64,000 bases of DNA from Halomonas sp. M4R1S46. Lineage in GTDB: Bacteria; Pseudomonadota; Gammaproteobacteria; Pseudomonadales; Halomonadaceae. The stretch's first letter is position 1, and the number at the start of each line of letters is the position of its first letter. The position numbers were made by a program, and so were the translations under genes. The stretch is from assembly GCF_025725685.1 (NCBI RefSeq), contig NZ_CP107008.1, positions 186,001-250,000 on the forward strand, given 5' to 3'. The notes below the pieces were generated by a model. The model saw nothing but the letters and a program-made list of their open reading frames with translations. It had not been told where the DNA came from and searched no databases. Below, one piece after another: positions 15,441-24,177 of the stretch.

Positions 15441-15475
15441 AACGCCCCCGTGGCTCACGCCACGGGGGCGTTCTT
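15441..15475 (+). terminator. Rho-independent terminator after pnp
   Basis: AACGCCCCCGTGG pairs with CCACGGGGGCGTT around CTCACG, followed by CTTG. It separates pnp from the MFS gene and argues against an MFS start at 15433 or 15450, which would be inside or upstream of the hairpin. Confidence 0.8.
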
Positions 15476-15519
15476 GTCTGGGGGCCCGGGACGGGCCCGT
15501 GAACGGGCAGGGAAGGGAT

Positions 15520-16722
15520 ATGGCACAGACACTACCCAGCGAGCCGACATCGGCCGCCAAGGCCACTACCGCCCGCCGCGACTGGCTGGGCGTGATGGCG
15601 GTGATGGTCGGCATCTTCCTGCTGGTCACCGCCGAGCAGCTGCCCATCGGCCTGCTCTCCCAGGTGGCCGGCACGCTGTCGGTCACCCCGGGCGTGGCCG
15701 GGCTGCTGATCACCGTGCCGGGGGTGGTGGCGGCCTTCGCCGCCCCGCTGCTGCCGGTGGCGGTGGGACGACTGGATCGGCGCCTGATGCTGACCGGCCT
15801 GATGGCACTGATGACCCTGGCCAGCCTGCTGGGTGCCGTGGCCGGCAGCTTCGCCGTGCTGCTGGCCACCCGGGTGCTGGTGGGCGTGTGCATCGGCGGC
15901 TTCTGGGCCATCGCCGGGGGGCTGGCGTCGCGCCTGGTGGCGCTGGAGCAGGTGCCCCGGGCCATGGCGGTGATCTTCAGCGGCGTGGCCGGCGCCTCGG
16001 TGCTGGGGGTGCCGGCGGGCAGCTGGCTCGGCGAGCAGACCGACTGGCGCATCGCCTTCGCCGCCCTGGCCGGCCTGAGCCTGGCGGTGACCGTGGCCCT
16101 GTGGGCGCTGTTGCCGCGCCTGCCGGCCCGGCAGCCGGTGCGCCTGGCCAGCCTGGGCGGGCAGTTCGCCAGCCGCGGCGTGCGGGTCGGGGTGAGCGTC
16201 ACCGCGCTGATCGTGGTCGGCCATTTCGCCGCCTATACCTTCATCAGCCCGATCCTGCAGGACATCGCCGGGATTCCCCTGGCCAGCGTCAGCGGCCTGC
16301 TGCTGCTCTATGGCGGCGCGGGGCTGGCGGGCAACTTCCTCGCCGGCAGCGCCGCCGGGCGGCATCCCTATCGCACCGTACTGGTCATCCCGGTGCTGCT
16401 CGCCGTCGCGACCCTGGCCTTCCCCTGGCTGGGTCGCCAGGCCCCCATGGCGATCGCCCTGCTGATGCTGTGGGGGGCGGTGTTCGGCAGCATCTCGGTC
16501 AGCCTGCAGACCTGGATCCTCAAGAGTGCGCCCAACGCCGAGGCCGCCACCGCGCTGATGGCCTTCGTCTTCAACCTGGCCATCGGCGTCGGCGCCCTGG
16601 CCGGCGGCCAGGTGGTGGACAGCATCGGCCTGTCGGGCGTGCTGCTGGCCGCCGGTGGCCTGTTCACCCTCGCCGCGGGGATCGTCGCCCGGACCCCGTC
16701 GCGGGTGGTGGGACGGTCCTGA
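15520..16722 (+). CDS. MFS transporter, DHA1-like (AraJ/NepI-type) exporter
   Basis: A 400-residue major-facilitator protein predicted to have 12 membrane helices, starting near residue 20 (GVMAVMVGIFLLVTAEQLPIG cut short here). The loop 2-3 region reads GRLDRRLMLTG and helix 4 is RVLVGVCIGGFWAIAGG, typical of drug/purine/sugar efflux members of the DHA1 family. The substrate cannot be told from sequence. The start ATG 15520 follows a GGGAAGGG Shine-Dalgarno region; earlier in-frame starts overlap the pnp terminator. It has its own terminator and converges on the thiolase gene. Confidence 0.85.
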   Translation: MAQTLPSEPTSAAKATTARRDWLGVMAVMVGIFLLVTAEQLPIGLLSQVAGTLSVTPGVAGLLITVPGVVAAFAAPLLPVAVGRLDRRLMLTGLMALMTLASLLGAVAGSFAVLLATRVLVGVCIGGFWAIAGGLASRLVALEQVPRAMAVIFSGVAGASVLGVPAGSWLGEQTDWRIAFAALAGLSLAVTVALWALLPRLPARQPVRLASLGGQFASRGVRVGVSVTALIVVGHFAAYTFISPILQDIAGIPLASVSGLLLLYGGAGLAGNFLAGSAAGRHPYRTVLVIPVLLAVATLAFPWLGRQAPMAIALLMLWGAVFGSISVSLQTWILKSAPNAEAATALMAFVFNLAIGVGALAGGQVVDSIGLSGVLLAAGGLFTLAAGIVARTPSRVVGRS

Positions 16723-16729
16723 CACGACA

Positions 16730-16757
16730 AAGCCCCCGCCGAGGCGGGGGCTTTCCG
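16730..16757. terminator. bidirectional terminator between MFS gene and thiolase
   Basis: AAAGCCCCCGCC, GA, GGCGGGGGCTTT is a 12-bp stem with A-run on one side and T-run on the other, in the convergent gap between the + strand MFS gene and the - strand acetyltransferase gene. Confidence 0.85.
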
Positions 16758-16811
16758 TGAGGACATGCCGTGGGGCGGGCCGTCGGCGCCGCCCCGTCTT
16801 GGCAGGCCGGC

Positions 16812-17987
16812 CTAGCGCTCGATGGCCAGCGCCACGCCCTGGCCGCCGCCGATGCACAGGGTCGCCAGCCCCTTCTTGGCGTCCCGGGCGATCATCTCGT
16901 GGACCAGGGTCACCAGGATGCGACAGCCGGAGGCGCCGATGGGGTGGCCCAGGGCGATGGCCCCGCCGTTGACGTTGATCCTGTCGGTGTCCCAGCCGAG
17001 CTCCTTGTTGACCGACAGCGCCTGGGCGGCGAAGGCCTCGTTGGCCTCGACCAGGTCCAGGTCGTCGAGGCTCCAGCCGGCCTTCTCCAGGCAGCGGCGA
17101 GTCGCGGGAGCCGGCCCGATGCCCATGATCGAGGGGTCGACGCCGGCGTTGGAGTAGGCCTTGATGCGGGCCAGCGGCTCCAGCCCCAGGGCCTTGGCCT
17201 TCTCGGCGGAGCACAGCATGACCACGGCGGCGCCGTCGTTGATGGAGGAGGCGTTGCCGGCGGTGATGGTGCCGTCCTTCTTGAAGGCAGGACGCATGGT
17301 GCCGAGCTTTTCGGCCGTGACGTCACGGGGCCCCTCGTCGGTGTCGAAGACCAGCGGGTCGCCCTTGCGCTGGGGGATCTCCACCGGGACGATCTGGCCC
17401 TTGAACTTGCCTTCCTTGATGGCCGCCGTGGCCTTCTGCTGGGAGGCGGCGGCGAATTCGTCCATCGCCTCGCGGGTGATGCCGTACTTCTCGGCCAGGT
17501 TCTCCGCGGTGATGCCCATGTGGTAGCCGTTGAAGGCGTCCCACAGGCCGTCGTGGACCATGGAGTCGATGGCCTTCCAGTCCCCCATGCGCTGGCCGGT
17601 GCGCGAGTTGGGCAGCACGTGGGGCGACAGCGACATGTTCTCCTGCCCGCCGGCCAGGATCAGTTCGGCGTCCCCGCAGAGGATCGCCTGGGTGGCCAGG
17701 TGCAGGGCCTTGAGGCCGGAGCCGCAGACCTTGTTGATGGTCATCGCGGGGACGGCATCGGGCAGGCCGGCCTTGATGGAGGCCTGGCGCGCCGGGTTCT
17801 GGCCTGTGCCGGCGGTGAGGACCTGGCCGAGCAGGACCTCGTCCACCTGGTCGGGGGCCACACCGGTACCGGACAGGATGTCCTTGATGACATGGGCGCC
17901 GAGGTCGCTGGCGGGGACGCTGGCCAGGGAGCCACCGAAGGAGCCGACGGCGGTACGGCGCGCGGCAACGATCACCACTTCTTGCAT
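16812..17987 (-). CDS. phaA: acetyl-CoA C-acetyltransferase (thiolase)
   Basis: Biosynthetic-type thiolase condensing two acetyl-CoA to acetoacetyl-CoA, first step of polyhydroxybutyrate synthesis or of ketone-body use. The 391 residues match the family length, with the acyl-accepting Cys88 in INKVCGSG, the [22 protein letters not shown] histidine motif (here [18 protein letters not shown]) and the C-terminal LCIGGGQG containing the second catalytic cysteine. The frame extends to 18023, but the ATG at 17987 has AGGAG close upstream and gives [15 protein letters not shown]. phaB/phaC are not nearby, so phaA versus atoB is open. Confidence 0.9.
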   Translation of the reverse strand: MQEVVIVAARRTAVGSFGGSLASVPASDLGAHVIKDILSGTGVAPDQVDEVLLGQVLTAGTGQNPARQASIKAGLPDAVPAMTINKVCGSGLKALHLATQAILCGDAELILAGGQENMSLSPHVLPNSRTGQRMGDWKAIDSMVHDGLWDAFNGYHMGITAENLAEKYGITREAMDEFAAASQQKATAAIKEGKFKGQIVPVEIPQRKGDPLVFDTDEGPRDVTAEKLGTMRPAFKKDGTITAGNASSINDGAAVVMLCSAEKAKALGLEPLARIKAYSNAGVDPSIMGIGPAPATRRCLEKAGWSLDDLDLVEANEAFAAQALSVNKELGWDTDRINVNGGAIALGHPIGASGCRILVTLVHEMIARDAKKGLATLCIGGGQGVALAIER

Positions 17988-18129
17988 GGGGTTACTCCTG
18001 AAGTTCAACGGACGGGCGTCCATTCAGCATAGGGGACGCTTGTGCACTGCGGCAATCCCCCGGGGGGAGGAAAAGCGCGAAACTTCAGTATAGGCGAGCG
18101 GGAGGGGCCGGGGAGCACCCCGGCGAGGC

Positions 18130-18231
18130 TCAGGCCAGTTGCACCGGCATGGCGCAGGAGCCCTCGTAGTCGAGGACGGCGTGGGTGACGCGGGCCATGT
18201 GCAGCTTGGCCTTGAGCATGGTGGTCGGCAG
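18130..18231 (-). pseudogene. panD: panD remnant (aspartate 1-decarboxylase) with large in-frame internal deletion
   Basis: Read on the - strand after panC, the frame gives [17 protein letters not shown] followed by LDYEGSCA, the unmistakable N-terminus of PanD including the Gly-Ser self-cleavage site, and then directly MPVQLA and stop. MPVQLA resembles the usual PanD C-terminus (AIPVQVA in E. coli). About 90 central codons are missing and the frame is preserved. The codon at the expected start position is CTG (18229-18231), with AAGGA 8 nt upstream; the first ATG is 18217-18219. The enzyme normally makes beta-alanine for pantothenate. A product of about 30 residues cannot be functional. Confidence 0.85.
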
Positions 18232-18265
18232 GGGGCCATTCCTTGCGTGGCCGGTGTCCGGGCCC

Positions 18266-19114
18266 TCAGCGGGGCAGGGTCAGCGACAGGTTGTCGATCA
18301 GTCGGGTCGGGCCCAGGCGCGCCGCGACCAGCAGCACGGCCTCGCGCGTCGTCTCGACGACCGGGCCCAGGTCGGCGGCGCGCAGTTCCAGGTAATCGGG
18401 GGCGAAGCCCGCCTCGCGCAGGCGGGCGAGGCCGGTCGCGAGGGCCGCGGCCGGCGCCTCGCCCGCCTCCAGGGCCTGGCGCAGCTCGACCAGGGTCCGG
18501 TGCAGGCGGGGCGCCACGGCGCGCTGGGCGTCGCTCAGGTAGCCGTTGCGCGACGACAGGGCCAGCCCGTCCGCGGCGCGCACGATGGGCACGCCGACCA
18601 CCTCCACCGGCAGGTGCAGGTCGTCCACCAGGCGGCGGATCACCGCCAGCTGCTGGTAGTCCTTCTCGCCGAAGCAGGCCACGTCGGGCTGCACCAGATT
18701 GAAGAGCATGGTCACGATGGTCGCCACGCCGTCGAAGTGACCGGGACGCGCCCCGCCGCACAGCCCCTCGGAGACCTCCGGGACGCTGACTCGGGTCTGG
18801 GCGGCGAGGCCGCGGGGGTAGAGCGTGGCCTCGTCGGGGGCGAACAGCAGGTCGCAGCCGGCCGCCTCGAGCCGTGCCCGGTCCTCGGCGAGGGTGCGCG
18901 GGTAGGCGTCCAGATCCTCGCTGGGACCGAACTGCATGGGGTTGACGAAGATGGTCGCCACCACCACGTCGGCCCGGCGCCGGGCTTCGGCGACCAGCGC
19001 CAGGTGGCCGTCGTGGAGGTTGCCCATGGTCGGCACCAGGCCGATGGTGCGGCCCGCGCGACGGTGCGCGGCCAGGCGCTCGCGCAGCGCCGGGATCTCG
19101 TGCAGGGTGCGCAT
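18266..19114 (-). CDS. panC: pantoate--beta-alanine ligase PanC
   Basis: ATP-dependent ligation of pantoate and beta-alanine to pantothenate. The 282-residue protein has the nucleotidyl-transferase motif [10 protein letters not shown] (28-37), [19 protein letters not shown], the KMSKS-like LSSRNGYLS and the conserved FGEKDYQQ. Its start overlaps the panB stop by one base (TGATG). Directly downstream lies the deleted panD, so beta-alanine must come from elsewhere if this strain makes pantothenate. Confidence 0.96.
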   Translation of the reverse strand: MRTLHEIPALRERLAAHRRAGRTIGLVPTMGNLHDGHLALVAEARRRADVVVATIFVNPMQFGPSEDLDAYPRTLAEDRARLEAAGCDLLFAPDEATLYPRGLAAQTRVSVPEVSEGLCGGARPGHFDGVATIVTMLFNLVQPDVACFGEKDYQQLAVIRRLVDDLHLPVEVVGVPIVRAADGLALSSRNGYLSDAQRAVAPRLHRTLVELRQALEAGEAPAAALATGLARLREAGFAPDYLELRAADLGPVVETTREAVLLVAARLGPTRLIDNLSLTLPR

Positions 19115-19905
19115 CAGAAACAGTGCTCCTCGGCGGGGAAGCGCCGTGCCTTGACGTCCTCGTGGTAGCGCCGGAAGGCGTCCTGGATGTCGTCGGCCTC
19201 TGCCATGTAGTTCTTCACGAAGCGCGGGCTGCGCCCGGTGGTCACGCCGAGCACGTCATGCATCACCAGTATCTGGCCGTCCACGTCCGGGCCGGCGCCG
19301 ATGCCGATCACCGGCACCTCGAGGGCCTCGGCCACGGCGCGGCCCAGGCTCGCCGGCACGCACTCGAGCAGGATCACCGAGGCGCCGGCCTCGACCAGGG
19401 TGCGGGCATCCTCGAGGATGCGGCTGGCCTGGTCGGCATTGCGGCCCTGCACCTTGTAGCCCCCCAGCTGGTAGACGGTCTGCGGGGTCAGCCCCAGGTG
19501 GGCGCAGACCGGCACGCCGCGGCGGGTCAGCTCGCGGATGCCGTCGGCCATCCAGGCCTCGCCCTCCACCTTGACCAGCTCGGCCCCGGCGCGCATCAGC
19601 TCGCCGGCGTCCTGCAGCAGGCGCTCGGTGCTCGTGTTGCTCATGAACGGCAGGTCGACCATCAGCAGGCTCGCACCCTTGCCGCGCGCCACGCAACGGG
19701 TGTGATAGCAGACATCCCCCAGGGTCACCGGCAGGGTGCTGGCGTGCCCCTGCAGGACCATGCCCAGGGAATCCCCGACCAGCAGCACCTCGACCCCGGC
19801 CTGATGGGCGGCATGGGCGAAGGTGGCGTCATAGGCGGTCAGGCAGCTGAAGGGCTCACCGGCGCGCTTGGAGGCCTGCAGCGTGCTCAGGGTGACGGTT
19901 TTCAT
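19114..19905 (-). CDS. panB: 3-methyl-2-oxobutanoate hydroxymethyltransferase PanB
   Basis: Transfers a hydroxymethyl group from methylene-THF to ketoisovalerate, giving ketopantoate. The 263-residue TIM-barrel protein has [27 protein letters not shown] (about 21-47, quoted in part: [16 protein letters not shown]), [23 protein letters not shown] and [17 protein letters not shown]. The open frame starts at 19959, but ATG 19905 ([10 protein letters not shown]) gives the usual N-terminus. It is first in a panB-panC-panD unit; several GTAAC/GTTAC motifs lie just upstream. Confidence 0.96.
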   Translation of the reverse strand: MKTVTLSTLQASKRAGEPFSCLTAYDATFAHAAHQAGVEVLLVGDSLGMVLQGHASTLPVTLGDVCYHTRCVARGKGASLLMVDLPFMSNTSTERLLQDAGELMRAGAELVKVEGEAWMADGIRELTRRGVPVCAHLGLTPQTVYQLGGYKVQGRNADQASRILEDARTLVEAGASVILLECVPASLGRAVAEALEVPVIGIGAGPDVDGQILVMHDVLGVTTGRSPRFVKNYMAEADDIQDAFRRYHEDVKARRFPAEEHCF

Positions 19906-19948
19906 GGCGTGTTCTCGTGTCGTCGGTGGGGCGTCTCGGGGCCCCTGT

Positions 19949-20029
19949 GTAACCCGCAATTGTTACCCGAACCCGGCAGAGGTGTCGATAGGTAACACCA
20001 TGCGCGGTGCCCTCAGGGCGAGGGTAACA
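19949..20029. promoter_or_regulatory. cluster of GTAAC/GTTAC motifs upstream of panB
   Basis: GTAAC (19949-19953) and GTTAC (19962-19966) form an inverted repeat with an 8-bp gap; GTAACA recurs at 19992 and 20024, the last one inside the 3' end of folK. The same hexamers flank the candidate sigma-54 promoter at 22.6 kb. This could be a regulator-binding cluster, but no sigma-54 promoter is visible here and chance is possible. Confidence 0.35.
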
Positions 20030-20510
20030 CCTGGCGCAGGTCCCGGCGGTCCAGGGTCTCGGCCAGGGCATCGACTCGGCGACCATCCGGCAGGCGCATC
20101 CCCGGAGCCAGCTCGGCCAGGGGCACCAGCACGAAGGCGCGCCGCACCATCTCCGGGTGGGGCAGGGTCAGCCGCGGTGTCGACAGCTGCCGGTCATCGT
20201 AGAGCAGCAGGTCGAGATCCAGGGTCCGGGGCCCCCAGCGGCGGGCGCGGACCCGGCCGTGACGCTGCTCCAGGGCCTGCAGCTGGTCGAGCAGGGCCAG
20301 CGGCGACAGGCGCGTCTCCAGTTCGGCCACCGCATTGACGAAGTCCGGCTGGTCGGCGGGGCCGACCGGACGACTGGCATAGCGCCGCGAGGCTCGCCGA
20401 CGGCGGGTCAGCGGCAGGGCGTCGAGTTCGGCCAGGGCGCGCTCGACATGCTCGTGGGGGCCGTCGAGATTGCTGCCCAGGCCGATCCAGGCGAGATGCA
20501 CAGGGCTCAT
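20013..20510 (-). CDS. folK: 2-amino-4-hydroxy-6-hydroxymethyldihydropteridine pyrophosphokinase FolK
   Basis: Transfers pyrophosphate from ATP to 6-hydroxymethyl-dihydropterin, the step before FolP. The 165-residue protein has WIGLGSNL (about 7-14), DQPDFVNAVAELET and the signature RWGPRTLDLDLLLYDD, then LPHPEMVRRAFVLVPLAELAP. ATG 20508-20510 overlaps the pcnB stop (ATGA), so folK is coupled to pcnB. The larger open frame upstream is a shadow of pcnB. Confidence 0.95.
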   Translation of the reverse strand: MSPVHLAWIGLGSNLDGPHEHVERALAELDALPLTRRRRASRRYASRPVGPADQPDFVNAVAELETRLSPLALLDQLQALEQRHGRVRARRWGPRTLDLDLLLYDDRQLSTPRLTLPHPEMVRRAFVLVPLAELAPGMRLPDGRRVDALAETLDRRDLRQVLPSP

Positions 20511-21904
20511 TCGTCGGTCGGGGGCTTGCGCGGCTTGCGACGGCGGCGACGACGCTTGCGCGGGGCGCCGCTGCCGGCCGGATCGGCGCCCACCTTGCTG
20601 AGCAGGCGGCGCTGCTCGTGCTCGTCGGCGTCCTGGAAGGCGGTCCACCAGTCGCCGAGTCCGGGCGCCAGCTCGCCGGCGGCCTCGCGGACCAGCAGGA
20701 AATCGTAGGCGGCGCGGAAGCGCGGGTGCTCGCGCGTCTGGAAGACCCGCTTGCCGCGGCGCAGCGGCAGGCGCTGCTGCAGGTCCCAGATGTCGCGCAT
20801 CGGCAGGCTGAAGCGCTTGGGAATGGCGACGTGCTGCAGCTGGCGCGAGATGACCTGCTGGGAGGCCGCCTGCAGGGCCGGGATAGGCGGCATGCCGTCG
20901 TCCTCGTGGGCGCGTTGGCGCAGCTGTACCGGCCCCCAGAGCAGGGCCGCGAAGAGGAAGGCCGGGGTCACCGGGCGCTCCTCGTGGACGCGGCGGTCGG
21001 TGCTGGCCAGGGCCCGCTCCACCAGCGGCTCGGCCCATTCCAGTTCGGCCATGGCCTCATCGGCCTCGGGGAACAGCATGGCGAACAGGCCATAGTCGCG
21101 CAACAGCCGGAAGGTCTCGACGCCGTGGCCGCTCATGAACAGCTTGAGCACTTCCTCGAACAGCCGGGCCGGCGGCACCTGGAGCAGCAGGGGGGCGAGT
21201 TCGTGGACCGGCGCCTCGGTGGCCGGGTCCAGGTGGAAGTCGAGCTTGGCGGCGAAGCGCACGGCCCGCAGCATGCGCACCGGGTCCTCGCGATAGCGCG
21301 TCGCCGGATCGCCGATCAGCCGCAGGGTCCGCGACTCGATGTCGCGCACGCCGTCGGCGAAGTCGTGGATCGAGAAGTCGGCGATGTTGTAGTAGAGGGC
21401 GTTGATCGTGAAGTCGCGGCGCAGGGCGTCTTCCTCGATGTTGCCCCAGACGTTGTCGCGCAGCAGCATGCCGTCGTCGGACTGCTGGGCGATATGGTCG
21501 CCATGGTCGTCGCCGGGCTTGCCGCGGAACGTGGTGACCTCGATCACCTCGCGGCCGAAGCGGACATGGACGATGCGGAAGCGGCGGCCGATGAGGCGCG
21601 AGTTGCGAAACAGGTCCCGGACCTCTTCCGGCGTGGCGTCGGTGGCCACGTCGAAGTCCTTGGGCATGCGGCCGAGCAGCGAGTCGCGGATGCAGCCGCC
21701 GACCAGGAAGGCCTCGTGCCCGGCGTTGTGCAGCCGGTAGAGTACCTTGAGCGCGGCATCGCTGAAGTGCTGGCGCGATACCGGATGCTCCTGGCGGGGG
21801 ATGATGCGAAGCACGGGGTTGCCGGCCGACGCATCCTGAGGGCCGAACAGCGACCTGATGTGCTCGCCCGGGCTCTGCAGAAAGCGGGTAAAACCTTTGA
21901 TCAT
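20507..21904 (-). CDS. pcnB: poly(A) polymerase I PcnB
   Basis: Adds 3' poly(A) tails to RNAs and so promotes their decay. The 465-residue protein carries the class II nucleotidyltransferase core GGCIRDSLLGRMPKDFDVATD (in part GGCIRDSLLG, KDFDVATDA), the RRFRIVHVRFG and RRDFTINALYYN motifs, and an Arg/Lys-rich C-terminus typical of PcnB as opposed to CCA-adding enzyme. I kept the first ATG (21904); no strong Shine-Dalgarno is visible. Its position between crcZ and folK matches the Pseudomonas order as I recall it. Confidence 0.94.
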   Translation of the reverse strand: MIKGFTRFLQSPGEHIRSLFGPQDASAGNPVLRIIPRQEHPVSRQHFSDAALKVLYRLHNAGHEAFLVGGCIRDSLLGRMPKDFDVATDATPEEVRDLFRNSRLIGRRFRIVHVRFGREVIEVTTFRGKPGDDHGDHIAQQSDDGMLLRDNVWGNIEEDALRRDFTINALYYNIADFSIHDFADGVRDIESRTLRLIGDPATRYREDPVRMLRAVRFAAKLDFHLDPATEAPVHELAPLLLQVPPARLFEEVLKLFMSGHGVETFRLLRDYGLFAMLFPEADEAMAELEWAEPLVERALASTDRRVHEERPVTPAFLFAALLWGPVQLRQRAHEDDGMPPIPALQAASQQVISRQLQHVAIPKRFSLPMRDIWDLQQRLPLRRGKRVFQTREHPRFRAAYDFLLVREAAGELAPGLGDWWTAFQDADEHEQRRLLSKVGADPAGSGAPRKRRRRRRKPRKPPTDE

Positions 21905-22004
21905 GCGGCGTTATCGACTCGCGGGGGTACGAAAAGCGTTGAGTGTAGCGGACGGCCGACACCTTGCAAAGCATGGGGGCCTCTGGCAACGGGGCCACAC
22001 AAGC

Positions 22005-22030
22005 AAAGGGGGAGGCCATTGGCCTCCCCC
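22005..22030 (-). terminator. terminator hairpin of the CrcZ-like RNA
   Basis: On the - strand GGGGGAGGCC and GGCCTCCCCC form a 10-bp stem with an AAT loop, followed by TTTGCTTG. The T-run is short, but the hairpin is very stable and it falls just before pcnB, where the RNA should end. Confidence 0.65.
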
Positions 22031-22500
22031 GTCAAGCAAGGTGCAGCATCCCTGCTGCTGATTCTTCTTCGTGATGGCGCATCGCCTTGAATACGCACCA
22101 CAGTCACCAAGGAGTTTTCAGGCAAGCAATGTTGTTGTCGTTGTTGACGCTCCTGACGGCGACCGCCTCGTATTCAAAACAATAATCCAACCACGACGGC
22201 ATGGGGTCATGCCTTCCCCCGACGTCTTGTCGTTGTTGACGGGGGTGCACCACGGCGGCCCTTGTTGTTGTGTGGCCGGTGGCGGTGCGTCGCGTCCTGC
22301 TTCCGGGCTTCGAGCGTGTTGTTGTTGTTGACCTCGAAGGACTCGCGCTCTGTGTCGCTGTTGTGCTTGTTGTCGACATCGCGCTCAAACGTCGCGGGCC
22401 CGGGGTCTTGTCGTTGTTGTCGGGTCGGGCCCCAGTCACCTCGCCTCGACCTTGTTGTTGTTGGGGGTCGAGGGTGACATCCGGAAATTGTTTTTCTTGC
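22005..22500 (-). ncRNA. crcZ: CrcZ-like Hfq/Crc-sequestering regulatory RNA (candidate)
   Basis: About 500 nt with no credible gene, read on the - strand from a sigma-54 promoter to a GC-rich hairpin. It contains one A-rich stretch near the 5' end (AAGAAAAACAA) and seven CAACAAC-type clusters. The seven clusters lie in apical loops of separate hairpins, at + coordinates 22444-22473, 22396-22432, 22345-22384, 22308-22339, 22256-22278, 22216-22245 and 22118-22156. AAC triplets fit the A-R-N repeats bound by the distal face of Hfq. In Pseudomonas, CrcZ is transcribed from the same place (downstream of cbrB, before pcnB) by CbrB and sigma-54 and titrates Hfq/Crc away from catabolic mRNAs. The role here is inferred from position, promoter and motif content; start and end are predicted, not measured. 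Confidence 0.82.
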
Positions 22501-22510
22501 CCTGGAATGT

Positions 22511-22526
22511 TGCAGAGGTCGTGCCA
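22511..22526 (-). promoter_or_regulatory. sigma-54 (-24/-12) promoter of the CrcZ-like RNA
   Basis: The - strand reads TGGCAC, GACCT, CTGCA: the invariant GG and GC are exactly 12 bp apart, as in the TGGCAC-N5-TTGC consensus, with one mismatch (C for T). It predicts transcription starting near 22500. An enhancer-type activator gene (cbrB) lies immediately upstream. Confidence 0.8.
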
Positions 22527-22600
22527 GTATCTGAAAAATGCTTTAAAAACATGATATTGCTATTTGAGTCACTAAGGGCATGCCGAGCGAACGGGCCTTG

Positions 22601-22651
22601 TGTTACCCGATCGGCGCCATCCTGGGGCAATGGGTGTGTGGGAAGGTAACA
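22601..22651. promoter_or_regulatory. putative CbrB upstream activating site (TGTTAC/GTAACA half-sites)
   Basis: TGTTAC (22601-22606) and GTAACA (22646-22651) are inverted half-sites 75-140 bp upstream of the sigma-54 promoter, a normal enhancer distance. From memory, CbrB sites at Pseudomonas crcZ promoters contain similar GTTAC/GTAAC elements. The spacing is my observation; binding is inferred. Confidence 0.5.
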
Positions 22652-22758
22652 GATGGTGCGGATGGGCTCGCCGAGGCCCCCACAACGGCGCCCGCGGCAG
22701 GAGCCGCGGGCGCTAGCACTTTGGTCGAGTTGACACGATCGAGGCGTTGCGAAGGCCG

Positions 22759-24154
<1,396 letters not shown>

Positions 24155-24177
<23 letters not shown>

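Noticed and set aside
18107..18124. GCCGGGG/CCCCGGC hairpin after the panD remnant as terminator of the pan operon
   Set aside because: Strong stem but no T-run on the - strand; it may slow transcription, but I cannot support a terminator call.
18024..18761. 245-codon - strand frame across panC and the panD remnant
   Set aside because: Out of frame with panC and Pro/Arg/Gly-rich. The panD remnant is in a different frame, which matches the family motif.
22104..22439. 111-codon open frame on the - strand inside the crcZ-like region, and + strand frames at 22262-22554
   Set aside because: The - strand frame (MTGARPDNNDKTPG...) is made of the CAACAAC clusters read as Asn/Thr/Gln; it has no Shine-Dalgarno or known domain. 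The + frames are Val/Leu runs from GTTGTT on the opposite strand.
22118..22473. CRISPR-like array or simple microsatellite at the CAACAAC clusters
   Set aside because: The repeated part is only 8-15 nt, spacing is irregular and the intervening parts form stems around each cluster, which is not CRISPR structure. Promoter and terminator placement also argue against a passive microsatellite.
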